Shown here: positions 29,882 to 40,337 of the stretch, piece by piece
How positions within the stretch are numbered: the stretch's first letter is position 1
Layout: every line of letters starts with the position of its first letter
Assembly: GCF_017744395.1 (NCBI RefSeq)
Contig: NZ_JAGIBI010000004.1
Coordinates: 124,001 to 188,000, forward strand
Direction of reading: 5' to 3'
Source of the DNA: Herbaspirillum sp.
GTDB taxonomy: Bacteria > Pseudomonadota > Gammaproteobacteria > Burkholderiales > Burkholderiaceae_D
DNA: 64,000 nt
The notes under the pieces: generated by a model
What the model saw: only the letters and a program-made list of their open reading frames with translations
Told to the model about the DNA's origin: nothing
Databases searched by the model: none
Program-made: the position numbers and the translations under genes

Positions 29882-31315
29882 ATGTATAAGGACGTACAGC
29901 TTTTCATCAACGGCGAATGGACCGCCAGCGTTTCCGGACGCACCATTGACGTCGTCAACCCCGCCACCGAAGAAGTCATCGGCAAGATCGCCCACGCCGG
30001 TCGCGAAGACCTCGACCGCGCCCTGGCATCGGCCCAGCAAGGCTTCGAAGTGTGGCGCAACACCTCCGCCTTCGAACGCTCCAAGATCATGCGCCGCGCC
30101 GCCAACCTCCTGCGCGAACGCGTCGACGAGATCGCCCGCCTGATGACGCTGGAGCAAGGCAAGCCGCTGGCCGAAGCCAAGATGGAAACCCTGGGCGCGG
30201 CCGACACCATCGACTGGTTCGCCGAGGAAGCCCGCCGCACCTACGGCCGCCTGGTGCCGGCCCGCGTGCCTGGCGCCTACCAGATGGTGATCAAGGAGCC
30301 GGTCGGCCCGGTGGCCGCCTTCACGCCCTGGAACTTCCCGCTCAACCAGGTGGTGCGCAAGCTGTCGGCGGCGTTGGCCGCGGGCTGCTCGATCATCGTC
30401 AAGGCGCCGGAAGAGACCCCCGCTTCCCCGGCCGAACTGATCCGCGCCTACGCCGATGCGGGCGTGCCGGCCGGCGTCATCAACCTGGTCTACGGCGTGC
30501 CGGCTGAAATCTCGGAATACCTGATCCCGCATCCGGTGATCAAGAAGATCTCCTTCACCGGCTCCACCCCGGTCGGCAAGCAACTGGCGGCGCTGGCCGG
30601 CCTGCACATGAAGCGCGCCACCATGGAACTGGGCGGCCACGCCCCGGCCATGGTGTTCGACGATGCCGACATCGACACCGCCGCCAAGCTGCTGGCCGCT
30701 TCCAAGTTCCGCAACGCCGGCCAGGTGTGCGTCTCGCCGACCCGTTTCCTGGTGCAGAAGAACGTGTTCAACGCCTTCGTCGACAAGTTCGTCACCTATG
30801 CCGAACAACTGAAGGTCGGCAACGGCATGGACGCCGGCACCACCATGGGTCCGGTGGCCAACAAGCGCCGCATCCCGGCGCTGGAATCGCTGATCGACGA
30901 CGCCGTATCCCAGGGCGCGCAACTGCGCACCGGCGGCAAGCGCATCGACGGCCGCGGCTACTTCTTCCAGCCCACCGTGCTGACCAACATCCCGCTGTCG
31001 GCCCGCGTGATGAACGAGGAACCGTTCGGCCCGCTGGCGCTGATCAATCCGTTCGACACGCTCGACGAAGTGATCGCCGAAGCCAACCGCCTGCCCTTCG
31101 GCCTGGCCGCCTACGCCTTCGCCAAGTCGGCGCAGACCAAGCACGCGCTGGCCGCGCGCGTGGAAAGCGGCATGCTGACCATCAACCACCTTGGCCTGGC
31201 CCTGCCCGAACTGCCGTTCGGCGGCATCAAGGACAGCGGCTACGGTTCCGAAGGCGGCACCGAGGCGATCGAGGCCTATATCAATACCAAGCTGGTGACC
31301 CAGCTGGATGTCTGA
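29882..31315 (+). CDS. NAD(P)-dependent semialdehyde dehydrogenase (succinate- or alpha-ketoglutarate-semialdehyde type)
   Basis: A 477-residue aldehyde dehydrogenase. The catalytic Cys283 ([10 protein letters not shown]) and general base Glu249 (MELGGHAP) are intact, as are the cofactor segment [10 protein letters not shown] and [11 protein letters not shown]. It would be annotated as succinate-semialdehyde dehydrogenase (GabD-like). However, the block [16 protein letters not shown] and the [11 protein letters not shown] ending also fit bacterial alpha-ketoglutaric semialdehyde dehydrogenases of pentose and hydroxyproline breakdown, as I remember them. No GABA or sugar-acid genes are adjacent to decide. 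The start at 29882 is supported by GAGGA 7 nt upstream and by the family N-terminus; the frame extends 82 codons further without a ribosome site. A very stable terminator follows. Confidence 0.9.
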   Translation: MYKDVQLFINGEWTASVSGRTIDVVNPATEEVIGKIAHAGREDLDRALASAQQGFEVWRNTSAFERSKIMRRAANLLRERVDEIARLMTLEQGKPLAEAKMETLGAADTIDWFAEEARRTYGRLVPARVPGAYQMVIKEPVGPVAAFTPWNFPLNQVVRKLSAALAAGCSIIVKAPEETPASPAELIRAYADAGVPAGVINLVYGVPAEISEYLIPHPVIKKISFTGSTPVGKQLAALAGLHMKRATMELGGHAPAMVFDDADIDTAAKLLAASKFRNAGQVCVSPTRFLVQKNVFNAFVDKFVTYAEQLKVGNGMDAGTTMGPVANKRRIPALESLIDDAVSQGAQLRTGGKRIDGRGYFFQPTVLTNIPLSARVMNEEPFGPLALINPFDTLDEVIAEANRLPFGLAAYAFAKSAQTKHALAARVESGMLTINHLGLALPELPFGGIKDSGYGSEGGTEAIEAYINTKLVTQLDV

Positions 31316-31332
31316 TCGGGTCGGATGAAATG

Positions 31333-31370
31333 AAAATGGCGAACCGGAATTTCCGGTTCGCCATTTTTTT
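31333..31370. terminator. Long bidirectional terminator
   Basis: A 17-bp perfect stem (31333-31349 with 31351-31367, sequence AAAATGGCGAACCGGAA and its complement) is followed by TTT. Only one base separates the arms, so the real loop is made by opening the innermost pairs. Confidence 0.9.
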
Positions 31371-31388
31371 ATCTGCGGCTCAATTCAC

Positions 31389-31492
31389 CGTCGTCCTGAC
31401 GAAAGTCAGGACCCAGCGTCGTTCGCCGCATCACGCCAACTCCGGTTAATCGCCACGGACGACACTGGATCCCGGCCTGCGCCGGGATGACG
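31389..31492. repeat. REP-like pair of hairpins (BIME-like element)
   Basis: Two related palindromic units face each other. Unit 1 (31389-31416) has the stem GTCCTGAC-GAAA-GTCAGGAC, preceded by CGTC and followed by CCAG. Unit 2 (31465-31492) has CTGG ahead of the stem ATCCCGGC-CTGC-GCCGGGAT and GACG behind it. The CGTC...CCAG and CTGG...GACG borders are mirror images, so these are two inverted copies of one repeat family about 48 nt apart. Repeats of this type are scattered between genes in many proteobacteria. It sits between the aldehyde dehydrogenase terminator and the ftsK stop codon. Confidence 0.75.
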
Positions 31493-31510
31493 AAAAATTG
31501 AAATGAGGAT

Positions 31511-34435
31511 TTATTCTTCGCCCGACGGCGGCACCAAAATATCCCGGCTGCCGTTGCGCGACATGGCCGACAGCACCCCGGCCGTTTCCATCTGCTCCAC
31601 CAGGCGCGCGGCGCGGTTGTAGCCGATGCGGAACTGGCGCTGCACCGAAGAGATGGAAGCGCGGCGCGACTTCAGCACGAAGGCCACCGCCTCGTCATAC
31701 AGCGGATCGGATTCGGGATCCGGCATGTCGTTGCCGAACATGTCTCCCTGCGCGGCATCCTCCACCACAGGCGGCGCCAGGATCTCTTCGATATAGCGCG
31801 GCTCGCCGAACGACTTCAGGTATTCCACCACGCGGTGCACCTCCTCGTCGGAGACGAAGGCGCCATGCACGCGCTGCGGATAGCCCGAACCCGGCGGCAG
31901 GAACAGCATGTCGCCATGCCCCAGCAGCGACTCGGCGCCCATCTGGTCGAGCACGGTGCGCGAGTCGATCTTGCTGGATACCTGGAACGCCACCCGGGTC
32001 GGGATATTGGCCTTGATCAGGCCGGTGATCACATCCACCGAAGGCCGCTGCGTAGCCAGGATCAGGTGGATGCCGGCGGCGCGCGCCTTTTGCGCCAGGC
32101 GGGCGATCAGCTCTTCCACCTTCTTGCCGACCACCATCATCAGGTCCGCCAATTCGTCGATGACGATCACGATGGTGGGCAGCTTGTCCAGCGGCTCGGG
32201 CGCGTCCGGCGTCAGGCTGAAGGGGTTAGGAATCTTCTCGCCGCGCGCGTGGGCGTCGGCGATCTTCTGGTTGTAGCCGGCCAGGTTGCGCACGCCCAGC
32301 TTGGACATCTTCTTGTAGCGGCGCTCCATCTCGTCCACCGCCCAGTTCAGCGCATGCGCGGCTTCGCGCATGTCGGTCACCACCGGCGCCAGCAGGTGCG
32401 GGATGCCTTCGTAGATCGACAGCTCCAGCATCTTGGGGTCGATCATGATCATGCGCACTTCTTCCGGCGTGGCCTTGTACAGCAGCGACAGGATCATGGC
32501 ATTGATCGCCACCGACTTGCCGGAACCGGTGGTGCCGGCCACCAGCATGTGCGGCGCGCGCGCCAGGTCGGTGACCACCGGCGTGCCGGTGATGTCCTTG
32601 CCCATGGCCAGCGTCAGCAGCGAGGCCGACTTGCGGTAGGCCTGCGAATGCACGATCTCGGACAGCTTGATCATCTGCCGGCGCGCATTGGGCAGCTCCA
32701 GGCCCATGCAGGTCTTGCCGGGGATGGTCTCGACCACGCGGATCGAGGTCAGGCCCAGCGCGCGCGCCAGGTCCTTCATCAGGTTCACCACCTGCGCCCC
32801 GCGCACGCCCTGCGCCGGTTCGACTTCAAAACGCGTGATCACCGGGCCGGCTTCGGCGCCCAGCACCGCCACCGGCACCTTGAATTCCTTCAGGCGCTGC
32901 TCGATCAGGCGGCCGGTTTCTTCCAGTTGTTCGGCATCGACTTCGATGGCGGCGTCCGGTACCACGTCCAGTAAATCCAGCGCGGGCAAGGGAATCTCCA
33001 CCTGCGGCTCGGAGGCTTCATATTCGGTGTAAGCGGCAACGGGCTGCGCAACCGGCGCCGGCTCGGGATTGCGCACCGTAAACGGCGGCGCTTGTACTGC
33101 GGTTTGAGGCGGCGCGCTGAAAACCGGGCTCGGCGGCGCCGGCACAGCCTGCGGCTCTTCATCGAACAGCGACATGAAAGGATCTTCGGCCTGCGCCGCA
33201 ACCGGCATGGCCGGGATCGGTACAGGTGCAGGTTCCACCGGCTCAGGCTCGGGATCGAACCATTGCGCCGCGTACGGTTCGGCAAGCGGCGCCGGGCTTG
33301 CTTGCTGCATTGGATCCGGCGCTTCGACAGGCTCAGGAACCGGCAGCGATGGCGCAACGGCAGGCGCAACCTCAGCCACCGTATCCTCAACCTTGGCCTC
33401 AACCGGCCCGGCGGCAACTTGCCCCGCCGCTTCCTGCAGCGAGCGCATCAGGCGGGTAGGAATGGCATCGGCGCGCTCGGCAGGCGCCTGCGGTTCCTGC
33501 GCCTGCCGGGCCGCGCGGCCCACGCTGCTGATACGGATGCTGCGGGTCGGCACCGGCACGGAGGTCTGGCCTTGCGCTCCGCGTGCGATCGACGGCGGGA
33601 TATGCTGCGTCGGCGGCATCGGATTGGCCGCGCGCGACAAGCTCGCATTGGCCGCCGCGCTAGCGGCGGTAATGGCGCTGCTGGCGGCGGCGCGCGCCAG
33701 CATGGCGTCGGTCGGGCGCAAGGTTTCGAACGCGGCCCATTCTGACTCCGGACGGGCACGCGCATCCTGCGCATCCGGTTTGAGCGCCGGCCATCTGCCA
33801 CCGCCCGCGGGGCTGTCCTGCGGCGGCGTGAAACGGCGCTGCGGGGCATTGCGGTTCAGCGACGACAAGGGCACTTGCCAGTCCTCGCGCCCGGCGGCGC
33901 CGATGGTCGCACCGGCCGCACCTGCTGCGCGCGATACACCGGCGGGACGGGCCGGCGGCATGCGCCGCTCGGCGCCCTGCTTTGCCGTACTGCCATACCG
34001 GAGCGCGGCCAGGCGGTTGCGTTCGCTTTCGATGCTGCCGCGCCGCGGCGGCGCCAGGTCGAGTTCGGGATGGTCGTCGCGGCCGGCCTTCCTGGCCGCG
34101 CCGAACAATGCGCCGAACAGCCATTTCAATCCCAGCGCCGCCAGCGCCAGCATCAGCACCACCGCGATCACCTTGTTGAACTTGCCGGCCAGCGCGCCCA
34201 TCAGGGCGAAGCCGAACAGGTCGGCGCCAGCGCCCTCGTCGGCGGTATCGAACTGCGCGCGGATGAGCGACTCGATGGCGCTGCTGCCGCACAGCAGCAG
34301 CAAGGTGCCGAGCCAGACACGGATCGCACCGCGTCCGCCGAGAATGGATTTGCGCGCCAGCGCGGACACTACCGACCTCAACAGCAGCGGTAATATCCAC
34401 AACACCGACCAGCCAAACCATTTGATGAAAATCAT
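31511..34435 (-). CDS. ftsK: DNA translocase FtsK
   Basis: A 974-residue septal DNA translocase that clears chromosome DNA and activates dif recombination at cell division. The N-terminus holds three to four hydrophobic segments (about 5-25, 38-56, 70-84, 88-112). A long Pro/Ala/Glu-rich linker (about 115-480) follows. The motor domain has the Walker A GTTGSGKS with Lys640, the Walker B region [13 protein letters not shown], and [17 protein letters not shown]. The C-terminal gamma winged helix (about 905-965, [22 protein letters not shown]) reads KOPS sites. No strong Shine-Dalgarno precedes the ATG at 34435. It is not beside lolA or rarA, and betaproteobacteria often have a second ftsK elsewhere. 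Confidence 0.95.
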   Translation of the reverse strand: MIFIKWFGWSVLWILPLLLRSVVSALARKSILGGRGAIRVWLGTLLLLCGSSAIESLIRAQFDTADEGAGADLFGFALMGALAGKFNKVIAVVLMLALAALGLKWLFGALFGAARKAGRDDHPELDLAPPRRGSIESERNRLAALRYGSTAKQGAERRMPPARPAGVSRAAGAAGATIGAAGREDWQVPLSSLNRNAPQRRFTPPQDSPAGGGRWPALKPDAQDARARPESEWAAFETLRPTDAMLARAAASSAITAASAAANASLSRAANPMPPTQHIPPSIARGAQGQTSVPVPTRSIRISSVGRAARQAQEPQAPAERADAIPTRLMRSLQEAAGQVAAGPVEAKVEDTVAEVAPAVAPSLPVPEPVEAPDPMQQASPAPLAEPYAAQWFDPEPEPVEPAPVPIPAMPVAAQAEDPFMSLFDEEPQAVPAPPSPVFSAPPQTAVQAPPFTVRNPEPAPVAQPVAAYTEYEASEPQVEIPLPALDLLDVVPDAAIEVDAEQLEETGRLIEQRLKEFKVPVAVLGAEAGPVITRFEVEPAQGVRGAQVVNLMKDLARALGLTSIRVVETIPGKTCMGLELPNARRQMIKLSEIVHSQAYRKSASLLTLAMGKDITGTPVVTDLARAPHMLVAGTTGSGKSVAINAMILSLLYKATPEEVRMIMIDPKMLELSIYEGIPHLLAPVVTDMREAAHALNWAVDEMERRYKKMSKLGVRNLAGYNQKIADAHARGEKIPNPFSLTPDAPEPLDKLPTIVIVIDELADLMMVVGKKVEELIARLAQKARAAGIHLILATQRPSVDVITGLIKANIPTRVAFQVSSKIDSRTVLDQMGAESLLGHGDMLFLPPGSGYPQRVHGAFVSDEEVHRVVEYLKSFGEPRYIEEILAPPVVEDAAQGDMFGNDMPDPESDPLYDEAVAFVLKSRRASISSVQRQFRIGYNRAARLVEQMETAGVLSAMSRNGSRDILVPPSGEE

Positions 34436-34554
34436 GCTATTCCCAAACTGAACCCGGCAGGCGTCTGGCCTGAACCGGCATCTTGATTCCAGATTCGCGG
34501 CCGCTCAGACATCGGCCGCCAGCGAGTGTAAACCATCCTGCCGTTCGCATTCCC

Positions 34555-35121
34555 TCAATGCTTGCGGCCGTGGCAATGGCAGCCCACCACATGGTCGTCG
34601 ACCATGCCGATACCCTGCATATAGGCATAGATGATGGTGGAGCCGACGAACTTGAAGCCGCGCTTGGACAAGTCTTTCGAAATCCGGTCCGACAGCGGCG
34701 TCTTGGCCGGGCATTCGCCCAGCGCCTTCCATTTGTTGCGGATCGGCTTGCCGCCGACGAAATCCCACAGGTACGGGTCCAGCCCGCCCACCTCTTCCTG
34801 CAGCCGCAGGTAGCTGTTGGCGTTGGTGATCGCCGCCGCCACCTTCAGGCGGTTGCGGATGATGCCGGGGTTGGCCAGCAGCTCGGCCACCTTGCGCTCG
34901 TCGTAGCGGGCGATCTTGCGGGCGTCCCAGTTGTCGAAGGCGACGCGGTAGCTGGCGCGCTTGTTGAGCACGGTTTCCCACGACAGGCCGGCCTGCGCGC
35001 CTTCCAGGTTGAGCATTTCGAACAGCCGGGTCTCGTCGTGGCAGGGCACGCCCCATTCCTCGTCGTGGTAGCTCACGTACAAGGGATTGTTCATGTTGAC
35101 CCAGGCGCAGCGTGTTGTCAT
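34555..35121 (-). CDS. tag: DNA-3-methyladenine glycosylase I
   Basis: A 188-residue base-excision repair enzyme that removes 3-methyladenine from alkylated DNA. The zinc-binding ends typical of TAG are present: Cys5 (TRCAWVN) and His19 (SYHDEEWG) at the N-terminus, and the C-terminal HVVGCHCH cluster. The central fold is conserved (LNLEGAQAGLSWETVLNKR, GGKPIRNKW, FKFVGSTIIYAYMQGIGMVDDH). Length matches E. coli Tag (187). The start at 35121 has GAGGGGA close upstream. It follows srkA by 14 nt and is likely translated from the same mRNA. Confidence 0.96.
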   Translation of the reverse strand: MTTRCAWVNMNNPLYVSYHDEEWGVPCHDETRLFEMLNLEGAQAGLSWETVLNKRASYRVAFDNWDARKIARYDERKVAELLANPGIIRNRLKVAAAITNANSYLRLQEEVGGLDPYLWDFVGGKPIRNKWKALGECPAKTPLSDRISKDLSKRGFKFVGSTIIYAYMQGIGMVDDHVVGCHCHGRKH

Positions 35122-35135
35122 GTTCCCCTCTTCTT

Positions 35136-36143
35136 TCAAACTGGCCACAGCGGCGGCTCGTCCATCAGCGCGATCTGCTCGCGCAGTTCCAGGATGCGGT
35201 CCTGCCAGTAGCGTTGCGTGTTGAACCACGGGAAGGCCGCCGGAAACGCCGGGTCGTCCCAGCGCCGCGCCAGCCAGGCCGAATAATGGATCAGGCGCAA
35301 GGTGCGCAGCGCCTCGATCAGGTACAGCTCGCGCGCCTCGAACTCGCAGAAGCTCTCGTAACCCGCCAGCAGGTCGGACAGCTGGCGCACCATGTCGCCG
35401 CGCTCGCCCGAGAGCAGCATCCACAGGTCCTGCACCGCCGGGCCGCTGCGGCTGTCGTCGAAGTCGACGAAGTGCGGGCCGGCGTCGGTCCACAGCACAT
35501 TGCCTACATGGCAGTCGCCATGCAGGCGCAATGACTTCACTTCGCCGGCGCGGTCGAAACAGCGGCGCACGCCATCCAGCGCATGGTCGACGGTGCTCAG
35601 CCAGGAAGCCTTCAGTTCATCCGGGATGAAGCCGTTGGCCAGCAGCCAGTCGCGCGGTTCCTCACCGAAGCTGGCGATGTCCAGCGCCGGGCGCTCGGCG
35701 AAGGGCTGCTGCATGCCCACCGCATGGATGCGGCCGATGAAGCGGCCCATCCATTCCAGCGTGTCGGGATTGTCCAGTTCGGGCGCGCGTCCGCCGTGGC
35801 GGCGAAATACCGCGAAACGGAAGCCCGCGTGGCGATGCAGGGTCGCGCCGTTTTCCAGCGCCAGCGCCGGCACTACCGGGATTTCCTCATCGGCCAGTTG
35901 TTGCGAGAAAGTATGCTCTTCCAGTATCTGCGCATCGCTCCAGCGCAGCGGCCGGTAGAACTTGGCCACCAGCGGCGGCCCCTCTTCCATGCCGACCTGG
36001 TAGACGCGGTTTTCGTAGCTGTTCAGGGCCAGCAAGCGGCCATCGCCGCGCAGTCCGACGCTGTCGAGGGCATCGAGTACCGTGTCGGGCGAAAGCGTGG
36101 CGAAGGAAGTGACGTCGGGGATATTGCCGGTGGATTCGTTCAT
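35136..36143 (-). CDS. srkA: Stress response kinase SrkA / YihE family
   Basis: A 335-residue Ser/Thr kinase-like protein of the YihE/RdoA group, thought to limit stress-induced cell death in E. coli (328 aa there). Kinase-fold elements are visible: NSYENRVYQVG (glycine-loop equivalent), VAKFYRP (ATP-binding Lys), the catalytic HGDCHVGNVLW and the metal-binding VDFDDSRSGPAVQDLW. It is the first gene of a two-gene unit with tag. The start at 36143 gives the family N-terminus but has no Shine-Dalgarno; TACAAT at 36150-36155 is only 6 nt upstream, so the message may be leaderless. It is divergent from the SEC-C gene. Confidence 0.9.
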   Translation of the reverse strand: MNESTGNIPDVTSFATLSPDTVLDALDSVGLRGDGRLLALNSYENRVYQVGMEEGPPLVAKFYRPLRWSDAQILEEHTFSQQLADEEIPVVPALALENGATLHRHAGFRFAVFRRHGGRAPELDNPDTLEWMGRFIGRIHAVGMQQPFAERPALDIASFGEEPRDWLLANGFIPDELKASWLSTVDHALDGVRRCFDRAGEVKSLRLHGDCHVGNVLWTDAGPHFVDFDDSRSGPAVQDLWMLLSGERGDMVRQLSDLLAGYESFCEFEARELYLIEALRTLRLIHYSAWLARRWDDPAFPAAFPWFNTQRYWQDRILELREQIALMDEPPLWPV

Positions 36144-36288
36144 CCGGCTATTGTACTGGCGAGGCGGCGATCCTCGCATGCCAAAGATGCCTTCCGGACA
36201 GTAGACAAACCGACAATGCTCGCACCGCTGGCCGAATGGAATTACACTGGGCGCCTGAATCTCAGTAATTTGCACACCACAGGAAGCC

Positions 36289-36984
36289 ATGCACCTCGAC
36301 CAACCCCTTTCCGACCAAGAGTTCGACGAACTCGACGACTTCCTCCTGTCCGACCGCTGCGCCGACGACGTCATGACCATGGACACCCTGCACGGCTACC
36401 TGACCGCGCTGGCGATCGGCCCGCAGGAAGTATTGATGGCCGAATGGCTGCCGCGCGTGTGGGGCAGCCGCCCGGAAGACACGCCCAAGTTCAAGTCCGG
36501 CAAGGAAGCCGAGCGCATCACCAGCCTGATCGCGCGCACCATGAACGAGATCGCCGTCACCTTCGAGGTGGCGCCCAAGGAATACGAACCGCTGTTCTGC
36601 GAGCGCGAGCATGAAGGCAAGCCGTTGCTGGACGCCGAAGCCTGGGCCTGGGGTTTCTGGGAAGGCATCCAGCTGCGCGCCGAGCAATGGGACGAGATCT
36701 TCCATTCCGACCTGGCGCCGCTGATGCGCCCGATCTACCTGCTGGGCTCGGATGAGTTGGAGGAAGAGGAAACCAAGCTGGTCGACGATCCGGTCAAGAC
36801 CCACAAGCTGGCCATCGAGATCGAATCGGCCATCCCGCACATCCACCGCTACTGGGCGCCCAAGCGCAAGTCGGCGGTGGAGCAGGTACAGCGCGACGCG
36901 CCCAAGGTCGGCCGCAACGATCCCTGCCCTTGCGGCAGCGGGAAGAAATATAAGAAGTGCTGCGGGGCGGATGGCCAGGAGTAA
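36289..36984 (+). CDS. YecA/UPF0149 family protein with C-terminal SEC-C zinc motif
   Basis: A 231-residue protein with the helical UPF0149/YecA domain (about 1-170; starts [20 protein letters not shown]) followed by a SEC-C metal-binding tail (about 208-228, [19 protein letters not shown]) like that at the end of SecA. In E. coli YecA binds iron or zinc through this tail and interacts with SecB and ribosomes; that role is family knowledge, not shown here. An AGGAAG site lies 3 nt before the ATG. It stands alone, divergent from srkA, and ends at a bidirectional terminator shared with the class D beta-lactamase gene. Confidence 0.9.
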   Translation: MHLDQPLSDQEFDELDDFLLSDRCADDVMTMDTLHGYLTALAIGPQEVLMAEWLPRVWGSRPEDTPKFKSGKEAERITSLIARTMNEIAVTFEVAPKEYEPLFCEREHEGKPLLDAEAWAWGFWEGIQLRAEQWDEIFHSDLAPLMRPIYLLGSDELEEEETKLVDDPVKTHKLAIEIESAIPHIHRYWAPKRKSAVEQVQRDAPKVGRNDPCPCGSGKKYKKCCGADGQE

Positions 36985-37017
36985 GACTGCCTCATCATTA
37001 TCGTCGCAAGCCAAAAG

Positions 37018-37055
37018 AAAACGGCGCGCCAGTTCATGCTGGCGCGCCGTTTTGC
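37018..37055. terminator. Bidirectional terminator between the SEC-C gene and the class D beta-lactamase
   Basis: A perfect 15-bp stem AAAACGGCGCGCCAG / CTGGCGCGCCGTTTT (37018-37032, 37039-37053) with a six-base loop lies between the convergent stop codons. Confidence 0.92.
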
Positions 37056-37073
37056 ATGGAAGGGGCTGCGCGA

Positions 37074-37883
37074 TCAGGCCGGCAACACGCCCATCTTCTT
37101 CAACGCCTGACGTACGATCTGCTCGCGCTTGGGCAAGTCGCCCATGCGGTTGGGCGTATCGATATTGAGTGCGAAGAACACCGGGCCTTCCTCGCGTTCC
37201 ACCCAGCCCACCCACCAGCCGATCTTGCCGCTCCAGCCGGATTTGGCGCGCAGGATCCAGTCCTTCCCGGCTTCGTTCACCATCACATCCTTGACTATCA
37301 GCTGGTGCTCGACCTTGAAAGGCAATTCATTGCGATACAGGCGGCGCAGGAAGGCGATCTGCTCATTGGCTGAAATGGCCAGTTGGCCATCCACCCAGAA
37401 CGGTTCGGGGCCGTCGGCCGATGCATTGCCGTACGGGATCTTGCGCATGTAGGCGACTTCGCGCTCCTTGCCGATGTCGGCGGCGAAACGCTCGAATACC
37501 CAGACCGCCGAATAGCGCATGGCCGAGCGCAAATCCTGGTCGCGGTTCCATGCCGGGACGGAACGCTTCACGCCATCCCACGGGATCACCTGGAATTCGT
37601 CGCGCAGCACGCCGGCATCGAGCGCGATCAGGCTGTGCGGCACCTTGAAGGTGGAGGCCGGCACGAAGCGCTGCGCTGCGCGCTCCGGCGCATGGACCAG
37701 CATGCGCTCCTTGCCGCCGCGCAGGTCCGCCACGACCAGGGTGCCCGGCACGCCCGCTTCGGCGAAATAGGCGGACCAGTTCTCGCCCGCCTCCTTGTCC
37801 GCGGGCGCCGCGGCCCTTGCGAGTCCCGGCATGGCGCCGGCAACAACGGCCGCTTGCAGGAATAGACGTCGGCTGGTTTGCAT
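37074..37883 (-). CDS. Class D (OXA-type) beta-lactamase, Tat-exported
   Basis: A 269-residue serine beta-lactamase of Ambler class D. The motifs are complete: S77-T-F-K80 (the Lys is normally carboxylated), S125-A-V127, Y151-G-N153 and K214-S-G216, with the downstream Trp163 (PFWVDG) and GWWVGWVE strand. The signal peptide begins MQTSRRLFLQAAVV, a twin-arginine type like that of the class A enzyme in this window. AAAGGA lies 6 nt before the ATG at 37883; upstream in-frame codons lack support. There is no regulator gene or mobile element beside it, so it looks like an intrinsic chromosomal OXA gene. Its spectrum cannot be told from sequence. Confidence 0.93.
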   Translation of the reverse strand: MQTSRRLFLQAAVVAGAMPGLARAAAPADKEAGENWSAYFAEAGVPGTLVVADLRGGKERMLVHAPERAAQRFVPASTFKVPHSLIALDAGVLRDEFQVIPWDGVKRSVPAWNRDQDLRSAMRYSAVWVFERFAADIGKEREVAYMRKIPYGNASADGPEPFWVDGQLAISANEQIAFLRRLYRNELPFKVEHQLIVKDVMVNEAGKDWILRAKSGWSGKIGWWVGWVEREEGPVFFALNIDTPNRMGDLPKREQIVRQALKKMGVLPA

Positions 37884-37950
37884 GGATTTCCTTTCATCAT
37901 GTTGAACGCATCGGGCGGCTCCCGCCTTCGCATGCGGGCCGCCCAATATG

Positions 37951-37976
37951 AAACGCCCCGGCTCAAGCCGGGGCGC
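37951..37976 (-). terminator. Hairpin after orn
   Basis: CGCCCCGGCT / AGCCGGGGCG (37954-37963, 37966-37975) forms a 10-bp stem 30 nt beyond the orn stop. On the minus strand it is followed by TTTCATATT, a modest T-tract. It also lies in the upstream region of the class D beta-lactamase. Confidence 0.7.
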
Positions 37977-38006
37977 CACATGTAGAACAGGTCATTCAGT
38001 CCAAGT

Positions 38007-38597
38007 TCATTCCTGGATGAAATGTTCGCGATAATATTTCAATTCTTCGATCGATTCGACGATATCGGCCAAGGCCGTGTGCATCTGGCGCTTCTTGAAA
38101 CCGGTGGCGATTTCCGGCTTCCAGCGCTTGCACAGTTCCTTCAGGGTGGAGACGTCCAGGTTGCGGTAGTGGAAGAATTCCTCCAGCTTGGGCATGCCGC
38201 GCACCATGAAGCGGCGGTCCTGGCAAATCGAGTTGCCGCACATGGGCGACTTCCCGGCCGGCACGTACTTCTTGAGGAATTCGATCAGTTGCTTCTCGGC
38301 CTCGGCCTCGGTCACGGTCGAGGCCTTGACGCGCTCGATCAAGCCGGAGCGGCCGTGGGTGCCCTTGTTCCAGGCGTCCATGCCGTCCAGCACTTCGTCG
38401 GACTGGTGGATCGCCAGCACCGGGCCTTCGCCCAGCACGTTCAGTTCGGAGTCGGTGACCACTACCGCCACTTCGATGATGCGATCGTTGTCCGGGTCCA
38501 GGCCGGTCATTTCCATGTCCACCCAGACCAGGTTCATCTCGTTGGGGCGGACCGGTGCGGCCAGGGCTTGCCCGGCGTCGGGGGCGGCTTGTGACAT
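38007..38597 (-). CDS. orn: Oligoribonuclease
   Basis: A 196-residue DEDDh exoribonuclease that degrades 2- to 5-mer RNAs, including pGpG from cyclic di-GMP turnover, and is usually essential. The motifs are present: Exo I D27-M-E29 ([12 protein letters not shown]), Exo II around [17 protein letters not shown], and the C-terminal [32 protein letters not shown] is the family hallmark. The start at 38597 has AAGGAAG 5 nt upstream, giving a 20-residue N-terminal extension relative to E. coli Orn. It diverges from the M48 peptidase gene with only 55 nt between starts. Confidence 0.96.
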   Translation of the reverse strand: MSQAAPDAGQALAAPVRPNEMNLVWVDMEMTGLDPDNDRIIEVAVVVTDSELNVLGEGPVLAIHQSDEVLDGMDAWNKGTHGRSGLIERVKASTVTEAEAEKQLIEFLKKYVPAGKSPMCGNSICQDRRFMVRGMPKLEEFFHYRNLDVSTLKELCKRWKPEIATGFKKRQMHTALADIVESIEELKYYREHFIQE

Positions 38598-38652
38598 AAT
38601 TCTTCCTTATTGATAGAACGGTTAATCCCCGCCATTTTCGCACAGGGCAAGC

Positions 38653-39930
38653 ATGTCTTCACTTACGTTTTCGGTTTTGTTCGTGGCCTTCCTGGCCGTC
38701 AGCCTGGTCTTGCGCTTCTGGCTGGCCTCGCGCCATGTCCGGCACATCCTGGCGCACCGCGCCGCGGTGCCGGCCGAGTTCGCCGAGAAAATCCCGCTGG
38801 CGGCGCACCAGAAAGCCGCCGACTATACCGTCGCGCGCACCCGCTTCGGCCTGGTGACGCTGGCGGTCAACGCGGCGGTGCTGATCGGCTTCACGCTGCT
38901 GGGCGGGCTGCAATGGCTCTCCGGCACTATCCTTGGCTGGACCGGCGGCCCGGACATGTGGTACCAGGTCGGCCTGGTGGCAGCCTTCGGCATCATCTCC
39001 GGCCTGGTCGACCTGCCCTTCGACTACTATCGCCAGTTCCACCTCGAAACCCGCTTCGGCTTCAACAAGATGACGCGCGGCCTGTTCTTCAGCGACCTGG
39101 TCAAGCAATCGCTGATCGGCGCAGCCATCGGCCTGCCGCTGCTGTGGGTGGTGCTGACGCTGATGGAAAAAGCCGGCGCGCTGTGGTGGTTCTATACTTG
39201 GGTCGTGCTGTGCGCGTTCCAGTTGCTGATGCTGGTGATCTACCCCAGCTTCATCGCCCCGCTGTTCAACAAGTTCACCGCGCTGGAAGACGACAGCTTG
39301 CGCAGCCGCATCGAGGGCCTGATGCAACGCGTCGGTTTCGCCTCCAAGGGCTTGTTCGTGATGGACGGTTCCAAGCGCAGCGCGCACGGCAACGCCTATT
39401 TCTCCGGCTTCGGTTCGGGCAAGCGCATCGTCTTCTTCGACACGCTGCTGGCGCGCCTGGCGCCGCAGGAGATCGAAGCGGTGCTGGCGCACGAACTGGG
39501 CCATTTCAAGCTCAGGCACATCGTCAAGCGCGTGACCGTGATGTTCGCCATCTCGCTGGGCTTTTTGGCGCTGCTGGGCTACCTCAAGGGCCAGGTGTGG
39601 TTCTACACCGGGCTGGGCGTGAACCCGCTGCTGTTCGGCAGCAACGATGCGATGGCGCTGATCCTGTTCATGCTGGCGCTGCCGATCTTCACCTTCCTGC
39701 TGTCGCCGCTGTCGTCGCTGACCTCGCGCAAACATGAGTTCGAAGCCGATGCCTTCGCCGCCCAGCACACCAATGCTCAGGATCTGGTCTCGGCGCTGGT
39801 CAAGCTGTACGAAGACAACGCCTCGACCCTGACACCCGATCCGCTGCACTCGGCCTTCTACGATTCGCATCCGCCGGCCTCGCTGCGCATCGGCCGCCTG
39901 AACCTGGCGCAAGGCGCTGCAGGCCACTAA
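38653..39930 (+). CDS. M48 family (Ste24-type) membrane metalloprotease
   Basis: A 425-residue inner-membrane zinc protease of the Ste24/CAAX protease 1 branch of M48. The zinc motif H280-E-L-G-H284 and the third-ligand motif E362-x-x-x-D366 (HEFEADAFA) are intact. Hydrophobic helices occur at about 3-23, 64-90, 104-120, 150-170, 177-197, 293-312 and 334-354. The conserved [15 protein letters not shown] precedes the active site. Its substrate in bacteria is unknown, though membrane-protein quality control is likely. It heads a three-gene unit with phhB (50 nt gap) and rsgA. Confidence 0.92.
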   Translation: MSSLTFSVLFVAFLAVSLVLRFWLASRHVRHILAHRAAVPAEFAEKIPLAAHQKAADYTVARTRFGLVTLAVNAAVLIGFTLLGGLQWLSGTILGWTGGPDMWYQVGLVAAFGIISGLVDLPFDYYRQFHLETRFGFNKMTRGLFFSDLVKQSLIGAAIGLPLLWVVLTLMEKAGALWWFYTWVVLCAFQLLMLVIYPSFIAPLFNKFTALEDDSLRSRIEGLMQRVGFASKGLFVMDGSKRSAHGNAYFSGFGSGKRIVFFDTLLARLAPQEIEAVLAHELGHFKLRHIVKRVTVMFAISLGFLALLGYLKGQVWFYTGLGVNPLLFGSNDAMALILFMLALPIFTFLLSPLSSLTSRKHEFEADAFAAQHTNAQDLVSALVKLYEDNASTLTPDPLHSAFYDSHPPASLRIGRLNLAQGAAGH

Positions 39931-39980
39931 TCAACATGTTCCGGCTGCACATCCGCGCGACCGGAACCAAGGAGAACCTC

Positions 39981-40337
39981 ATGAGCATCACCGTAAACGA
40001 ACTCGCAGCCCGCCGCTGCGCCCACCAGACCGACGCGCTGGACGCAACCGCCATCCAGGCCCACCTGGCCGCCCTGCCCGGCTGGAAAATCGATGGCGGC
40101 AAACTGGCCCGCACCTTCGACTTCAAGGACTATTACCAGACCCTGGCCTTCGTCAACGCGATCGCCTGGGTGATCCACGCCGAAGACCACCATCCCGACC
40201 TGGCGGTCAGCTACAACCGCTGCGGCGTGAAGTTCGACACGCACAGCGTCAACAACGGCAAAGGCGGCCTGTCGGTCAACGACTTCATCTGCGCCGCCAA
40301 GGTGGACGCGGTGTTCGCCCAGCGCGCCGCTTCCTGA
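39981..40337 (+). CDS. phhB: Pterin-4a-carbinolamine dehydratase
   Basis: A 118-residue protein of the PCD/DCoH family that dehydrates 4a-hydroxytetrahydropterin, recycling the cofactor of phenylalanine hydroxylase. The family motif is clear: E-D-H-H-P-D-L ([19 protein letters not shown]) with the downstream TH of [12 protein letters not shown]. The start at 39981 follows AAGGAG by 6 nt. Its stop overlaps the rsgA start (TGATG), so the two are translationally coupled. No phenylalanine hydroxylase gene is in the window; in many bacteria this protein sits apart and may have a wider pterin role. Confidence 0.93.
   Translation: MSITVNELAARRCAHQTDALDATAIQAHLAALPGWKIDGGKLARTFDFKDYYQTLAFVNAIAWVIHAEDHHPDLAVSYNRCGVKFDTHSVNNGKGGLSVNDFICAAKVDAVFAQRAAS

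Noticed and set aside
31389-31492. Possible CRISPR or insertion-sequence end
   Set aside because: There are only two facing palindromes and no spacer array, transposase or target-site duplication; a REP-like element explains it better.
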